DNA of 35,216 bases from Candidatus Atribacteria bacterium (GTDB taxonomy: Bacteria; Atribacterota; Atribacteria; Atribacterales; JASGLU01), in the NCBI GenBank assembly GCA_030156825.1, contig JASGLU010000016.1, positions 1 through 35,216 of the forward strand. The letters are read 5' to 3'. Shown piece by piece: positions 14,515 through 22,257 of this stretch. Every line of letters starts with the position of its first letter. Position 1 is the first letter of the stretch. The position numbers and the translations under genes are program-made. The notes below the pieces were generated by a model. It was not told where the DNA came from. It did not search any database and saw nothing but the letters and a program-made list of their open reading frames with translations.

Positions 14515-15501
14515 CTACTTTCCAATTTCCTGGTAGACTCGTTCCTTGGCTTCGGTTAAGCCAAGAACCTCATAGGCTGACTCTCCAGCTTTTCTGAACG
14601 CTTCTAAATCAACGTCTTCGATAATGGTTACGCCTTTTTCTCGAATTATCTCCTTCGTCTCCTTGGTTTTTTCCTCAATTAAATAGGAAGTTTCCAAACC
14701 TGCCCGGTCACATTCCTCTACCAAAATCTTCTGATATTCTTCCGGAAGGTTATTAAACCACTTACTACTTACTACCTGGAAGTTTACCAGCAAGAAATGA
14801 CCAGTTTCACTGATATAATTGAGAACTTCATGTAGGTTACCCGAAGTAACATTGTCATATACCAGCTCTGCTCCATCCACCGCACCCTGTTGCAAGGCGG
14901 TGTAAATTTCATCAAAGTTCAAAGCAGTAGGGGTGGCACCCAATGCCCGAACAGATTCCTGCCAGATGGGAGCAGGTGGAGTTCGGATACGCAGACCTTT
15001 TAGATCCTCTGGAGTTTTAACCGGTTTATCTTTGGTCATAAAGTGCCTGAAACCCTGTACCCAGTTGAAGGACAACACTTTAAGACCGTATTCTTTATCC
15101 AGGGTATCTATCCATTTTTGAACTGAGGGAGAATCGTTAAGTTTTTTCACCTCTTCAATGCTTTCCACAAAATAAGGACCATTTATTACCGCAATTTCGG
15201 GCACATAGTTACCAAGGCGAGCCGCATCGGTATTTTGACCTACCGGAACCCCTTGGCGAATTTGCTCTATGATATCCTCTTCTACTCCCAGCTGAGCACT
15301 ATGGAAAACTTCAATTTTTAATCCACCGTCGGTTCGCTCATACACCCGCTCAGCCCATTTCTGAAATCCTTCATGATAGGGATGACCGGGAGCCAACACA
15401 TGGTTGAATCGTAAAACATACTGTTCCTGTGCCAGGGCAACTGAAGTCAAAAGCCCTATCATCACCACCAACACAAAAACGGCAATTAGTCTTTTTACCA
15501 T
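14515..15501 (-). CDS. dctP: TRAP transporter solute-binding protein (DctP)
   Basis: Periplasmic binding protein of 328 residues with a signal peptide ending in LTSVALA (about residue 24). The carboxylate-binding Arg of TRAP binding proteins lies in GLRIRTPPAP (about Arg173), and ALQQGAVDGAEL is the usual following block, so the ligand should be an organic or sugar acid. The ATG at 15501 is preferred, with AAGGAGG nine bases upstream; an upstream in-frame extension has no such site. First gene of the unit, behind a leader of about 200 nt carrying the TGATATATCA operator. Confidence 0.94.
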   Translation of the reverse strand: MVKRLIAVFVLVVMIGLLTSVALAQEQYVLRFNHVLAPGHPYHEGFQKWAERVYERTDGGLKIEVFHSAQLGVEEDIIEQIRQGVPVGQNTDAARLGNYVPEIAVINGPYFVESIEEVKKLNDSPSVQKWIDTLDKEYGLKVLSFNWVQGFRHFMTKDKPVKTPEDLKGLRIRTPPAPIWQESVRALGATPTALNFDEIYTALQQGAVDGAELVYDNVTSGNLHEVLNYISETGHFLLVNFQVVSSKWFNNLPEEYQKILVEECDRAGLETSYLIEEKTKETKEIIREKGVTIIEDVDLEAFRKAGESAYEVLGLTEAKERVYQEIGK

Positions 15502-15593
15502 TTCATTAAACCTCCTTTCTTTTTGGTTAAAATTCAATTAACGAGAAGCCCCAGGTGAAAACCCAAAAACACTCACTTAGTATTAAGCTCTAA

Positions 15594-15603
15594 CCACCCC
15601 CCT
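15594..15603 (-). promoter_or_regulatory. SD-like sequence without a start codon in the dctP leader
   Basis: The minus strand reads AAGGGGGTGG, two changes from the full anti-SD complement, about 95 nt before the dctP start, with no start codon at a usable distance. It is the weakest of three such sites; the others are at 21180-21189 and 31489-31499. Confidence 0.3.
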
Positions 15604-15676
15604 TAATCTATCGGAGCCCTTTCTCTCACTAATAAACAGACTCCCTAAAAAACAAGATAACTGTAATTTGAAATGT

Positions 15677-15692
15677 AATAGCTGATATATCA
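15677..15692 (-). promoter_or_regulatory. Operator TGATATATCA upstream of dctP
   Basis: AATAGCTGATATATCA contains a perfect 10-bp palindrome (15683-15692) and matches the site at 21214-21229 at 15 of 16 positions. It lies at about +7 relative to the predicted dctP start point, a position that suits repression. The GntR/FCD protein is the likeliest ligand. Confidence 0.65.
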
Positions 15693-15705
15693 CATCTCAA
15701 AGCTA

Positions 15706-15733
15706 ATTTTACCAAACTCCACCAAAAATTCAA
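15706..15733 (-). promoter_or_regulatory. Candidate promoter of the TRAP unit
   Basis: Minus strand: TTGAAT (15728-15733), a 16-nt spacer and TAAAAT (15706-15711). The palindromic operator follows 14 bases after the -10 box. Confidence 0.5.
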
Positions 15734-15920
15734 GCTCTAATTCAGAAATTTTTGAAATTTAAAAAACACCAGTGAACCATAACCTATAATATAAACTAAA
15801 AGATAGAAGGCAAAGCAAGTTGTCCAAACTGCCTTGAATACTTACTGAACCAGTACCTCTTCCCAGGTGGCAACCGGTAACAAGAACTCTTTGAACTTTG
15901 CTGCCGCTTCTAACAGGATA
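15734..15920. other. Intergenic stretch with a short coding-like tail
   Basis: Together with the leader this makes 419 non-coding bases between dctP and the Gfo/Idh gene. On the minus strand, 15842-15934 is open, overlaps the end of the Gfo/Idh gene and reads LLEAAAKFKEFLLPVATWEE before a stop. It has no plausible start codon, so it may be the tail of a decayed gene. Nothing else is recognised. Confidence 0.3.
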
Positions 15921-16955
15921 TTAGAGAGGCAGTTCTATCACCCTCCCTTCCAAAGCTGACTTCCGCGCTGCTTCAATCAGTTCCACCGCCCTTCTCCCTT
16001 CTCGACCATCCAGCGAAGGATTTTTGCCTTCTCTTAGGGCGTTGACAAAATCCCGAAGCATCCTTACAAAAGGTTGAATGTCCACAGCGGCGGGGTCGCT
16101 TGCTCCAGATGAGCCGCTCTCTCCTTGCCCTACATGCGGTATTTCATCAGAGAGAGTATCAAGGTAAACTATCTTGCCTCCTTGAATGATGGCACTTCCT
16201 CTCTCAAAGTGGAGCTCCAGTTTTTCTGGAAAACCAGGGTAGGTGGCTGTGCTGGCTTCGACGCTACCCAGGGCTCCATTTTTAAACTGAATAGAGGCTA
16301 CTGCCACGTCTTCAACTTCTATTCCTGTATGTGCCAGGGTGTTCATGAAACCACATACTTTCTCAGCTTCACCCAGAAACCAGAGCAAAAGGTCTATACT
16401 GTGTGAAGCTTGGGTGGCAAGTGCTCCGCCGCCGGAGGCTTCCACTCGTCCTCTCCAAGAACGGGCTTCATAATATTCCTGCGGTCGATACCACTTGACA
16501 TAGGCGCTTCCCATTACCCCTTTACCCAGAAGCCCTCTCTCTTGATACTCTCTGAGTGTCAGAGAAGCATCATCATAGCGATGCTGGAAAACAGCACCCA
16601 GGATAACCCCTGCCTCCTCACAGGTTCGAATCAGTTCATCAGTGCGTTGTAAACTGCTTTCCAGGGGTTTTTCTACTAAAAGATGTTTACCTCGCGGAGC
16701 CACCTCTCTAACTACTTCGAGGTGGCTACCTGTAGGGGTGGTTACAATAAAAGCTTGAATATCCTCTCTTTTCAGAGCTTCATCAAGGGAAAGAGCCTCT
16801 ACCCCAAAGCTATCAGCCGTTTCCTTAGCTTTTTCAACGTTTCTACCCACCATGGCTATCAATTCAGCCTCATCAAGCCGAGCAAGGGCTTGAGCATGGA
16901 GTTTTGCAGCCAACCCATAACCAACAATTGCAAACCCTATCCGCTTATGACTCAT
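15921..16955 (-). CDS. Gfo/Idh/MocA-family dehydrogenase
   Basis: The 344-residue protein has an N-terminal Rossmann domain with GYGLAAKLHA at about 12-21, the family-defining EKP at 95-97 and a C-terminal beta-sheet domain with FQHRYDD and HSIDLLLWFLG. Members oxidise or reduce sugars, inositols and related polyols with NAD(P). The substrate cannot be told from sequence. The ATG follows GGAGG with eight bases between, 13 nt after the M24-like gene, making it the last gene of the TTT unit. A role in the first oxidation of the compound taken up is inferred from position. Confidence 0.93.
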   Translation of the reverse strand: MSHKRIGFAIVGYGLAAKLHAQALARLDEAELIAMVGRNVEKAKETADSFGVEALSLDEALKREDIQAFIVTTPTGSHLEVVREVAPRGKHLLVEKPLESSLQRTDELIRTCEEAGVILGAVFQHRYDDASLTLREYQERGLLGKGVMGSAYVKWYRPQEYYEARSWRGRVEASGGGALATQASHSIDLLLWFLGEAEKVCGFMNTLAHTGIEVEDVAVASIQFKNGALGSVEASTATYPGFPEKLELHFERGSAIIQGGKIVYLDTLSDEIPHVGQGESGSSGASDPAAVDIQPFVRMLRDFVNALREGKNPSLDGREGRRAVELIEAARKSALEGRVIELPL

Positions 16956-16968
16956 AGCTTATTCCTCC

Positions 16969-18096
16969 CTAAAGTAAAAGCAGGTCTGGCCGGTTAAAAG
17001 AAATGTCCCCCACTTCCAGATTAAAAACTGGAAAACGTACTGGGTAAGTTATGAACAATGGACCCTGAGAAGTAGAAATAAAACCGTCTTCAGACTTAGT
17101 ACCAGCTATGGATGGGTTCCAGCAAAAAGCTTGATTTTCAAGAATATTTTCCTGACACTCAAAATCTACCCGATAATCTCGAGGCAAGTAACCCATCGCT
17201 CCCCCCTGATGATGATGTTTCCACTCCTCAGAATATCCCAGCTCCCGGTAAAGTTCCACTGCTCTTTGCAGCGGGAGCACAACCTTATTACCGGGTTTTG
17301 AGAGAGCAATCATTTCACATTCAATACGCACATTGTCGTGGTATTGTTTTAAGAATTCCGGCGAAGGCATTCCAAAATGAACCATGCGGGTCACTGTGGT
17401 TACCAGACCTGCATACTTAGCCATAACACTCGCCAACAACAATTTTCTAACCGGGTTTCGAAAAGCGATTGGATGGCGAAACTTGTAAGCCCGTTCATCA
17501 GCAGCTGCCTGGAGCCCAATAGGTTCGATTCTTTTTTCCCAAAGTTTACGAGCAACTTCTGCCGCTACCTCGGATTCAAGTACACCCGGATGCACACTAC
17601 ACAGCACTTCTTCAAGTATCCAGGAAACCTCTCTACCCAACCAGAGATAGCGCTCCTTTTCTGTTTCTAAAAGCTGATAACGACAGCGGTTGATTTCTCC
17701 TGATAAATTTTGAGTTCCCGAAAAAGCGATATCGCAACCAATAGCACCTTCTCCACAGATTTCTCGTACAACTTTCATCTCATTCCCTTCATACCAGGGA
17801 TACTCCACAAGCTCAAAACCTTTTGCAACTACCTTCTCCTCCTCTTTCATCCGAGGAGCCTCAATGTTACTGGCTATAACATAGCTTTTGTCACTGGTAA
17901 CCAAAACACTGGTCACTCCATTATCCTGAGCCATACAGAGCACGTTGGTCCCACCGGCAGTCAACCAGCTAAAATTTACGTGTCTTTTTAAAAGTAATGC
18001 CTCCAGTCCTTTTTCTCCCATAAGCTTACGAAGGCGTGCTAACTTTTCTTGAATTTCCTGTTTTACAGAAGAATTTAAAGTATTTTGCTCTAACAT
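16969..18096 (-). CDS. M24 (creatinase/aminopeptidase P fold) protein lacking metal ligands
   Basis: The 375 residues have an N-terminal creatinase-type domain (about 15-145) and a C-terminal pita-bread domain. The canonical two Asp, His and two Glu metal ligands are mostly gone. Where D-x-G and SDxTR are expected there is LLLASVMAKYAG (219-230) and TTVTR (233-237). The second half reads WNPSIAGTK (326-334) where a Glu is expected, although HHHQGG (295-299) keeps a His. Creatinase in the same fold also works without metal, so a metal-free C-N hydrolase is possible; a non-catalytic protein is the alternative. It lies between tctA and the Gfo/Idh gene with short gaps. Confidence 0.75.
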   Translation of the reverse strand: MLEQNTLNSSVKQEIQEKLARLRKLMGEKGLEALLLKRHVNFSWLTAGGTNVLCMAQDNGVTSVLVTSDKSYVIASNIEAPRMKEEEKVVAKGFELVEYPWYEGNEMKVVREICGEGAIGCDIAFSGTQNLSGEINRCRYQLLETEKERYLWLGREVSWILEEVLCSVHPGVLESEVAAEVARKLWEKRIEPIGLQAAADERAYKFRHPIAFRNPVRKLLLASVMAKYAGLVTTVTRMVHFGMPSPEFLKQYHDNVRIECEMIALSKPGNKVVLPLQRAVELYRELGYSEEWKHHHQGGAMGYLPRDYRVDFECQENILENQAFCWNPSIAGTKSEDGFISTSQGPLFITYPVRFPVFNLEVGDISFNRPDLLLL

Positions 18097-18112
18097 AGTT
18101 TCTCACTCCTTT

Positions 18113-19585
18113 TTAAGCCTTTTTTCGGAAAGCGAAGAAAAGCGATAATCCTGCCAGTATCAAAAAAATAAGGGAAATAGGACGGACAAAAAGTATTGAC
18201 CAGTCACCTCTCGAAATCAGAAGACTCCTGCCCAGTTCTCCTTCGGCAATCGGACCAAGAATCATACTGATAAGCAACGGAGCCACCGGAAAACCAAATT
18301 TTTCCATGAAATAACCTATCACCCCAAATATCAGAGCCACTGCAATACCAAAAGTGCTCGAACTCACCGCATAAGCCCCAACCACACACAATAAAAGTAC
18401 CAAAGGAGAAAGGATTCTTTTGGGAACGGTGAGTATCATCGGAGAAAGCCGTGCTCCAAGCAATCCCAAAACTAAAATGGAAAAAGCAATCACAAACATG
18501 GATGCAAAAAGTTTACCAACCAATTCAGGTTGCTCTCGAAAGAGCATGGGGCCTGGACGCACTCCAAAAAGAATTAAGATCCCCAACAACACCGCGGTGA
18601 CGATATCTCCAGGTACACCCAGAGTCAAAAGAGGAATAAGCGCTCCTCCAGTCGTGGCATTGTTAGTTGCCTCTGGAACGGCCACCCCTTCTATTGCTCC
18701 ACTGCCAAATTCTTCTCCTCTCTTAGAGAACCGACGGTACTGACCATATGCCACAAAAGTAGCTATTGAGCCACCAATACCGGGAATTGCCCCAATTAAT
18801 ACCCCTACCGCTGATCCAAATAGAGAAGGTCCAAAAATTCTTTTCAGCTGGTCTCGAGAAGGCCAAATTCCTTTTATTTTACTGGCTACTTGATAAGTCA
18901 CCCCCGCTTTCTCTATATCTCTCAACACCTGAGAAACCGCAAAAAGACCAATCATCACTGGCAAAAGTGGCAACCCTCCCTCCAGAGCATAAGAACCAAA
19001 AGTAAACCGGAAATAACCCAACACAGGGTCCATGCCAATAGTGCCCAGAAAAAGGCCAAGGAGGGCAGCAATCAGACCTTTAATAACATCTTTCCCGGTC
19101 ACACCAGCGATAACGGTGAGGCCGAAAACCACCAGGGAGAAAAATTCTGGTGGACCAAATTTGAGCGCTATTTTAGCAATCTGTGGCGCAATCAAAAAAA
19201 GGGCTACTGCACTGAGTAAACTCCCCACAAAAGAAGCAATAGCCGAAGTTGAAAGGGCAAGGCCTGCTTCTCCCTTTTGAACCATAGGACAACCATCAAG
19301 AGCAGTAGCGGCGGCAGAAGGCGTTCCGGGGGTGCGAATTAAAATTGCGGGTATGGACCCCGCGAACATAGTTCCTCCATATATTCCGAACATAATCATT
19401 ATTGCTTCTGCCGCCGGGATTTGATAAGCAAGAGGTAAAAAAAGAACAATACCAGTCGAAGCTGAAAGTCCGGGCAAGGCACCAACTATAAAACCGAAAA
19501 CTACCCCTCCAAAAATATACAAAAGAGTCTGGAGATCAAGAATTTCTCGCATTCCCTCCAAAAGACTTATCTGAACGATATCCAT
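18113..19585 (-). CDS. tctA: Tripartite tricarboxylate transporter large permease (TctA)
   Basis: The 490-residue protein has about 12 membrane segments and the TctA glycine-rich repeats GALPGLSASTGIVLFLPL near the start and GAIPGIGGSIATFVAYG in the middle, plus GVPEATNNA-type sequence (GVAVPEATNNATTGGALIP). Together with TctB and TctC it imports carboxylates such as citrate or other organic acids using an ion gradient. The ATG at 19585 has GGAGG just upstream. It lies 24 nt after tctB and 16 nt before the M24-like gene. Confidence 0.95.
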   Translation of the reverse strand: MDIVQISLLEGMREILDLQTLLYIFGGVVFGFIVGALPGLSASTGIVLFLPLAYQIPAAEAIMIMFGIYGGTMFAGSIPAILIRTPGTPSAAATALDGCPMVQKGEAGLALSTSAIASFVGSLLSAVALFLIAPQIAKIALKFGPPEFFSLVVFGLTVIAGVTGKDVIKGLIAALLGLFLGTIGMDPVLGYFRFTFGSYALEGGLPLLPVMIGLFAVSQVLRDIEKAGVTYQVASKIKGIWPSRDQLKRIFGPSLFGSAVGVLIGAIPGIGGSIATFVAYGQYRRFSKRGEEFGSGAIEGVAVPEATNNATTGGALIPLLTLGVPGDIVTAVLLGILILFGVRPGPMLFREQPELVGKLFASMFVIAFSILVLGLLGARLSPMILTVPKRILSPLVLLLCVVGAYAVSSSTFGIAVALIFGVIGYFMEKFGFPVAPLLISMILGPIAEGELGRSLLISRGDWSILFVRPISLIFLILAGLSLFFAFRKKA

Positions 19586-19609
19586 TTTCTACCTCCAGAA
19601 GTACCTGTC

Positions 19610-20080
19610 TTAAAAAGGATGAGGAATCGGCAAACTGGGTCGAGGCAAAACAACCATGAAAATCCGATAAAAAACTAAATATACTATAATGCTTGAGGCA
19701 AAAGAAAAAAGTAAAGCCTTACTCCATTGATGTACTCCAGCAAGAATAAAAACCACCCAGAAAAAAATCCCTGACGCGTAAACAAACCCCAGAGGAGGTA
19801 AAAGAAGAACATACAACCAAGCAAAGACCGCAAAAATTGCGACTTTCTTTATATTTTCAAAACTTAAATTCAAAGAAACGGGGGACGATTGCTCTTTTCT
19901 CTGCTTCAACCCTCTTAAACTTAAGGCCAAACTCAAAAAAATCAAGCCCACAAAAGCGATAGCAGGAAACAAACCAGGGCTTACCCCCACATGACTCCGA
20001 GGAAGTTCCACTGCCTCTACCAAAAGAAACGCCGAAAAAAATAAAAGTGAAAACCCAATTACCACATCAGCTTTCCACAT
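19610..20080 (-). CDS. tctB: Tripartite tricarboxylate transporter small permease (TctB)
   Basis: The 156-residue protein has four predicted membrane helices and the N-terminal GFSLLFFSAFLLVEA and GVSPGLFPAIAFVGL typical of TctB. It lies between the hairpin after tctC and tctA. GGAGG is present upstream of the ATG, close to the base of that hairpin, so folding could affect its translation. Confidence 0.9.
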   Translation of the reverse strand: MWKADVVIGFSLLFFSAFLLVEAVELPRSHVGVSPGLFPAIAFVGLIFLSLALSLRGLKQRKEQSSPVSLNLSFENIKKVAIFAVFAWLYVLLLPPLGFVYASGIFFWVVFILAGVHQWSKALLFSFASSIIVYLVFYRIFMVVLPRPSLPIPHPF

Positions 20081-20097
20081 TTTGTGCTACCTCCGGT

Positions 20098-20118
20098 GCC
20101 CCCTCACCAGGAGGGGGC
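20098..20118 (-). promoter_or_regulatory. Intercistronic hairpin between tctC and tctB
   Basis: GCCCCCTC (20098-20105) and GAGGGGGC (20111-20118) form a perfect GC-rich 8-bp stem with a 5-nt loop, between the tctC stop and the tctB ribosome-binding site. There is no U-tract on the minus strand. It matches in position, not sequence, the hairpins after dctP and the ABC binding-protein gene. Confidence 0.7.
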
Positions 20119-20130
20119 GTCATATATTTT

Positions 20131-21105
20131 TTATTTATAAAATTCTCCGAGTTCATATTCAGCAATAGTCTCTTGGTAACGTTCAAACTCTAAAGCAAGA
20201 TGTTCTGCAAACTCATCCGGACCAAGATAAATTAGATTTTGCCCCAGATTTTCGGCATCCTTCTGAAAATCAGGATCTTCCAGCACTGCCTTAAAAACCT
20301 CGGTGATTTGTCCTATAATTTCAGGGTCTACTCCCTTGGGCACTACCACCCCTCTCCACATAAAGGCTGTAAAGTCATAACCTTGTTCTTTTGCTGTGGG
20401 AAATTGGGGGAACTTTTTCAAGCGTTCTTCGGCAAAAACGGCAAGCATCTCTAATTCACCAGCCTCCACATTAGGAAAACCCTCAGGAGAAGAAGCTACT
20501 ACTGTATCAATATGTCCTCCCAGCAAAGCATTAACAGAAGGACCTCCGCCACCAAAGGGTACATGAATGAATTGCAGACCAAGGGCATTCTCAAAACGCA
20601 GTGCTACCAAATGATTACCACCACCAGCACCGCTATTACCTACTGTCACTACTCCCGGGTTTTCTTTGACGTACTCAACCAGCTCAGAAAGACTGTCCCA
20701 CTTTTTAAGCTCACTGTTTACCAGCACATAGCAGGGGTTCTTTACCAATAAACACACCGGCTCAAAACTATCTATAGGATGGTAAGGAGCAGGACCCATT
20801 AGCGCCCTGGTAACAATGGGGTTTACAGCAGCAACCAGGGTGTAGCCATCGGGCTTGGCTTTGGCGCCCTCACCATAGCCTACGGCCGATCCGCCTCCAG
20901 GCATATTTTTAATGATTAACTGCTTACCGTTAGCATACTTAGGAAAATACTTACCAACTGTTCTGTATAATACGTCAGTGGCTCCCCCTGCTGACCAAGG
21001 AATAATTATCTCTACCTCTCTCTCCGGCCATGCTTGCGCCCAAACACTTCCCGAAAAACTCAAAAATAACACAAACACCAGCGCAAATACCAGAAACCTC
21101 CTCAA
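20131..21105 (-). CDS. tctC: Tripartite tricarboxylate transporter binding protein (TctC)
   Basis: Periplasmic binding protein of 324 residues with a signal peptide ending in SVWAQA (about residue 23). It continues with the TctC hallmarks WPEREVEIIIPWSAGGATD and GYTLVAAVNP, then HVPFGGGGPSVNALLGGHID, which line the carboxylate pocket. TTG at 21105 is preferred because AAGGAG is eight bases upstream; the longer GTG start at 21114 overlaps that site. First gene of the TTT unit, behind a leader of about 160 nt containing an SD-like sequence and a palindromic operator. Confidence 0.94.
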   Translation of the reverse strand: MRRFLVFALVFVLFLSFSGSVWAQAWPEREVEIIIPWSAGGATDVLYRTVGKYFPKYANGKQLIIKNMPGGGSAVGYGEGAKAKPDGYTLVAAVNPIVTRALMGPAPYHPIDSFEPVCLLVKNPCYVLVNSELKKWDSLSELVEYVKENPGVVTVGNSGAGGGNHLVALRFENALGLQFIHVPFGGGGPSVNALLGGHIDTVVASSPEGFPNVEAGELEMLAVFAEERLKKFPQFPTAKEQGYDFTAFMWRGVVVPKGVDPEIIGQITEVFKAVLEDPDFQKDAENLGQNLIYLGPDEFAEHLALEFERYQETIAEYELGEFYK

Positions 21106-21179
21106 TTTACTCACTCCTTTTTTTATAGATTTTTAAAAGATTAAAAACCCTTTCTTCTAAATTAAATAACTAAAAAAAT

Positions 21180-21189
21180 ATCACCTCCT
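21180..21189 (-). promoter_or_regulatory. Perfect SD sequence without a start codon in the tctC leader
   Basis: The minus strand reads AGGAGGTGAT, a full complement to the 16S rRNA tail, but the next bases (ATTTTTTTAG) offer no start codon. It is about 75 nt before tctC and about 75 nt after the predicted transcription start. It may stabilise the mRNA or act as a ribosome standby site. Confidence 0.5.
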
Positions 21190-21202
21190 ATTTCTTCATG
21201 AC

Positions 21203-21229
21203 ATCAGATATTAAATATCTGATATATCA
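21203..21229 (-). promoter_or_regulatory. Palindromic operator upstream of tctC
   Basis: Two overlapping palindromes: a perfect 21-bp inverted repeat (ATCAGATATT, A, AATATCTGAT; 21203-21223) and TGATATATCA at 21220-21229. The 16 bases at 21214-21229 match the dctP site at 15 positions. The site lies about 35-60 nt inside the transcript, which suits a roadblock repressor. Confidence 0.7.
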
Positions 21230-21271
21230 GCAATTCTGGAAAACAAAACATCTAACTACATCTTTTTATTA

Positions 21272-21299
21272 ATTATACTATTCCCTCTAAAACTGTCAA
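21272..21299 (-). promoter_or_regulatory. Consensus promoter of the TTT unit
   Basis: Minus strand: a perfect TTGACA (21294-21299), a 16-nt spacer and a perfect TATAAT (21272-21277). This is the strongest promoter in the window and fits tight control by the operator just downstream. Confidence 0.85.
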
Positions 21300-21748
21300 G
21301 ACGGCCACACATTTCTTTCCAAAAAGGGTCCAGTTTTGAAGCTCGCTTTTTCCAGGCTTTCTTTTCGAGATTCTCAGAGTTCTAAGATAACGTCTTACTG
21401 CATTGTATTACGAGAAAAGTCAGCTTCTCTACTGATTCTTCTGATACTCTTTTCTTTTTTTATCATTTGATGTAAAATGATAAGCGACTCGCTCCTTAGT
21501 ATGCATTTCCCTCCAATCTTTTTAATCCTTATTAGAAGGATTATAGCCTAAGGGGTGGGTCAATTGCTGCTGGCTGACTCAGCCTACTATGAATTGTTAA
21601 TCTGGGATTAAGGGTGCTGTAAAAATTAACTTCCGAAATGATGTAAATTCCTATTGCCAAATTCAGGAGTCCCCTAACCTCAGAGGTACTTCGGCCAAAA
21701 ATCCTCTTTTATCAGTGCTTCGAACTAAGGTTATTTATTAAGAGGGGC
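21300..21748. other. Intergenic stretch, no gene seen
   Basis: About 450 bases between the TTT promoter and the end of the yhcH-like gene. Small hairpins occur at 21460-21483 (TTATCATTT/AAATGATAA) and 21523-21543 (TAATCCTT/AAGGATTA). Neither carries a U-tract in the direction needed to terminate the sugar unit. No coding frame or RNA family is recognised. Confidence 0.6.
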
Positions 21749-22204
21749 CTACAACTTTACCTTTACAACCACTTTTTTCACATTTCTTGCTTTGTCCCAG
21801 ATGCAGCCGGGCTGGTGAGCATCTTCTGGATAAAAAATTGCAAAATAATTTTCAGCCAGATTGAGCGCTGTCCAGAGTTGAAGGTTCTTAAAAAAAGCTA
21901 TGTCCTTCTCCTCTGAATAGGGTTCGGATATGGTCAGCTGGTTCACTGGGGTCCAGCCAATAATTTCTCTCCCCTGCAGCAGGCACTGGATATCCAGATA
22001 TTTTTTATGGGCTTCCCATGCAACCTCTTTCATCGGTCGAGTAGTATAAGAGTTAACCAAGGCAAACAGATTTTCCCCCTCTATTTCGTATCGTCCGTCA
22101 GGAAGCTCTCCAGGGTTCCCCTCAGTAAGAAAAGCAAAAGCTTTAGCAAATTTACTGTTCAAAGCAATATAGTTTCCCCTGTTTTCCAGGATGTCGAGAA
22201 TCAT
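21749..22204 (-). CDS. YhcH/YjgK/YiaL-family protein
   Basis: The 151-residue cupin-like protein is of the DUF386 family: an N-terminal MILDILENRGNYIALN, then EIEGENLFALVNSY, WEAHKKYLDIQCLLQGREIIGW and the C-terminal FFPEDAHQPG-type stretch (FYPEDAHQPG) that includes the putative metal ligands. Members sit in sialic acid, diketogulonate and other sugar operons and are thought to act on sugar anomers or as accessory isomerases. The ATG at 22204 has GAGGAGG eight bases upstream; an in-frame extension of nine codons has none. Last gene of the sugar unit, 53 nt after the phosphatase. Confidence 0.9.
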   Translation of the reverse strand: MILDILENRGNYIALNSKFAKAFAFLTEGNPGELPDGRYEIEGENLFALVNSYTTRPMKEVAWEAHKKYLDIQCLLQGREIIGWTPVNQLTISEPYSEEKDIAFFKNLQLWTALNLAENYFAIFYPEDAHQPGCIWDKARNVKKVVVKVKL

Positions 22205-22257
22205 AAAAATCGCCTCCTCAATTAGTTTCAATTAGTTATAAGTTTTCTCAATACAAC

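Noticed and set aside
12516-15501. TRAP unit as a sialic acid system because a YhcH-type gene is nearby
   Set aside because: The YhcH gene belongs to the separate ABC sugar unit more than 6 kb away, and no sialic acid lyase, kinase or epimerase is present.
15502-15680. Riboswitch in the long dctP leader
   Set aside because: No known riboswitch core or convincing multi-helix fold was recognised; the leader is better explained by the operator and SD-like site.
21460-21483. TTATCATTT/AAATGATAA stem as terminator of the sugar unit
   Set aside because: The T-tract lies on the wrong side for minus-strand transcription; on the minus strand an A-tract follows the stem.
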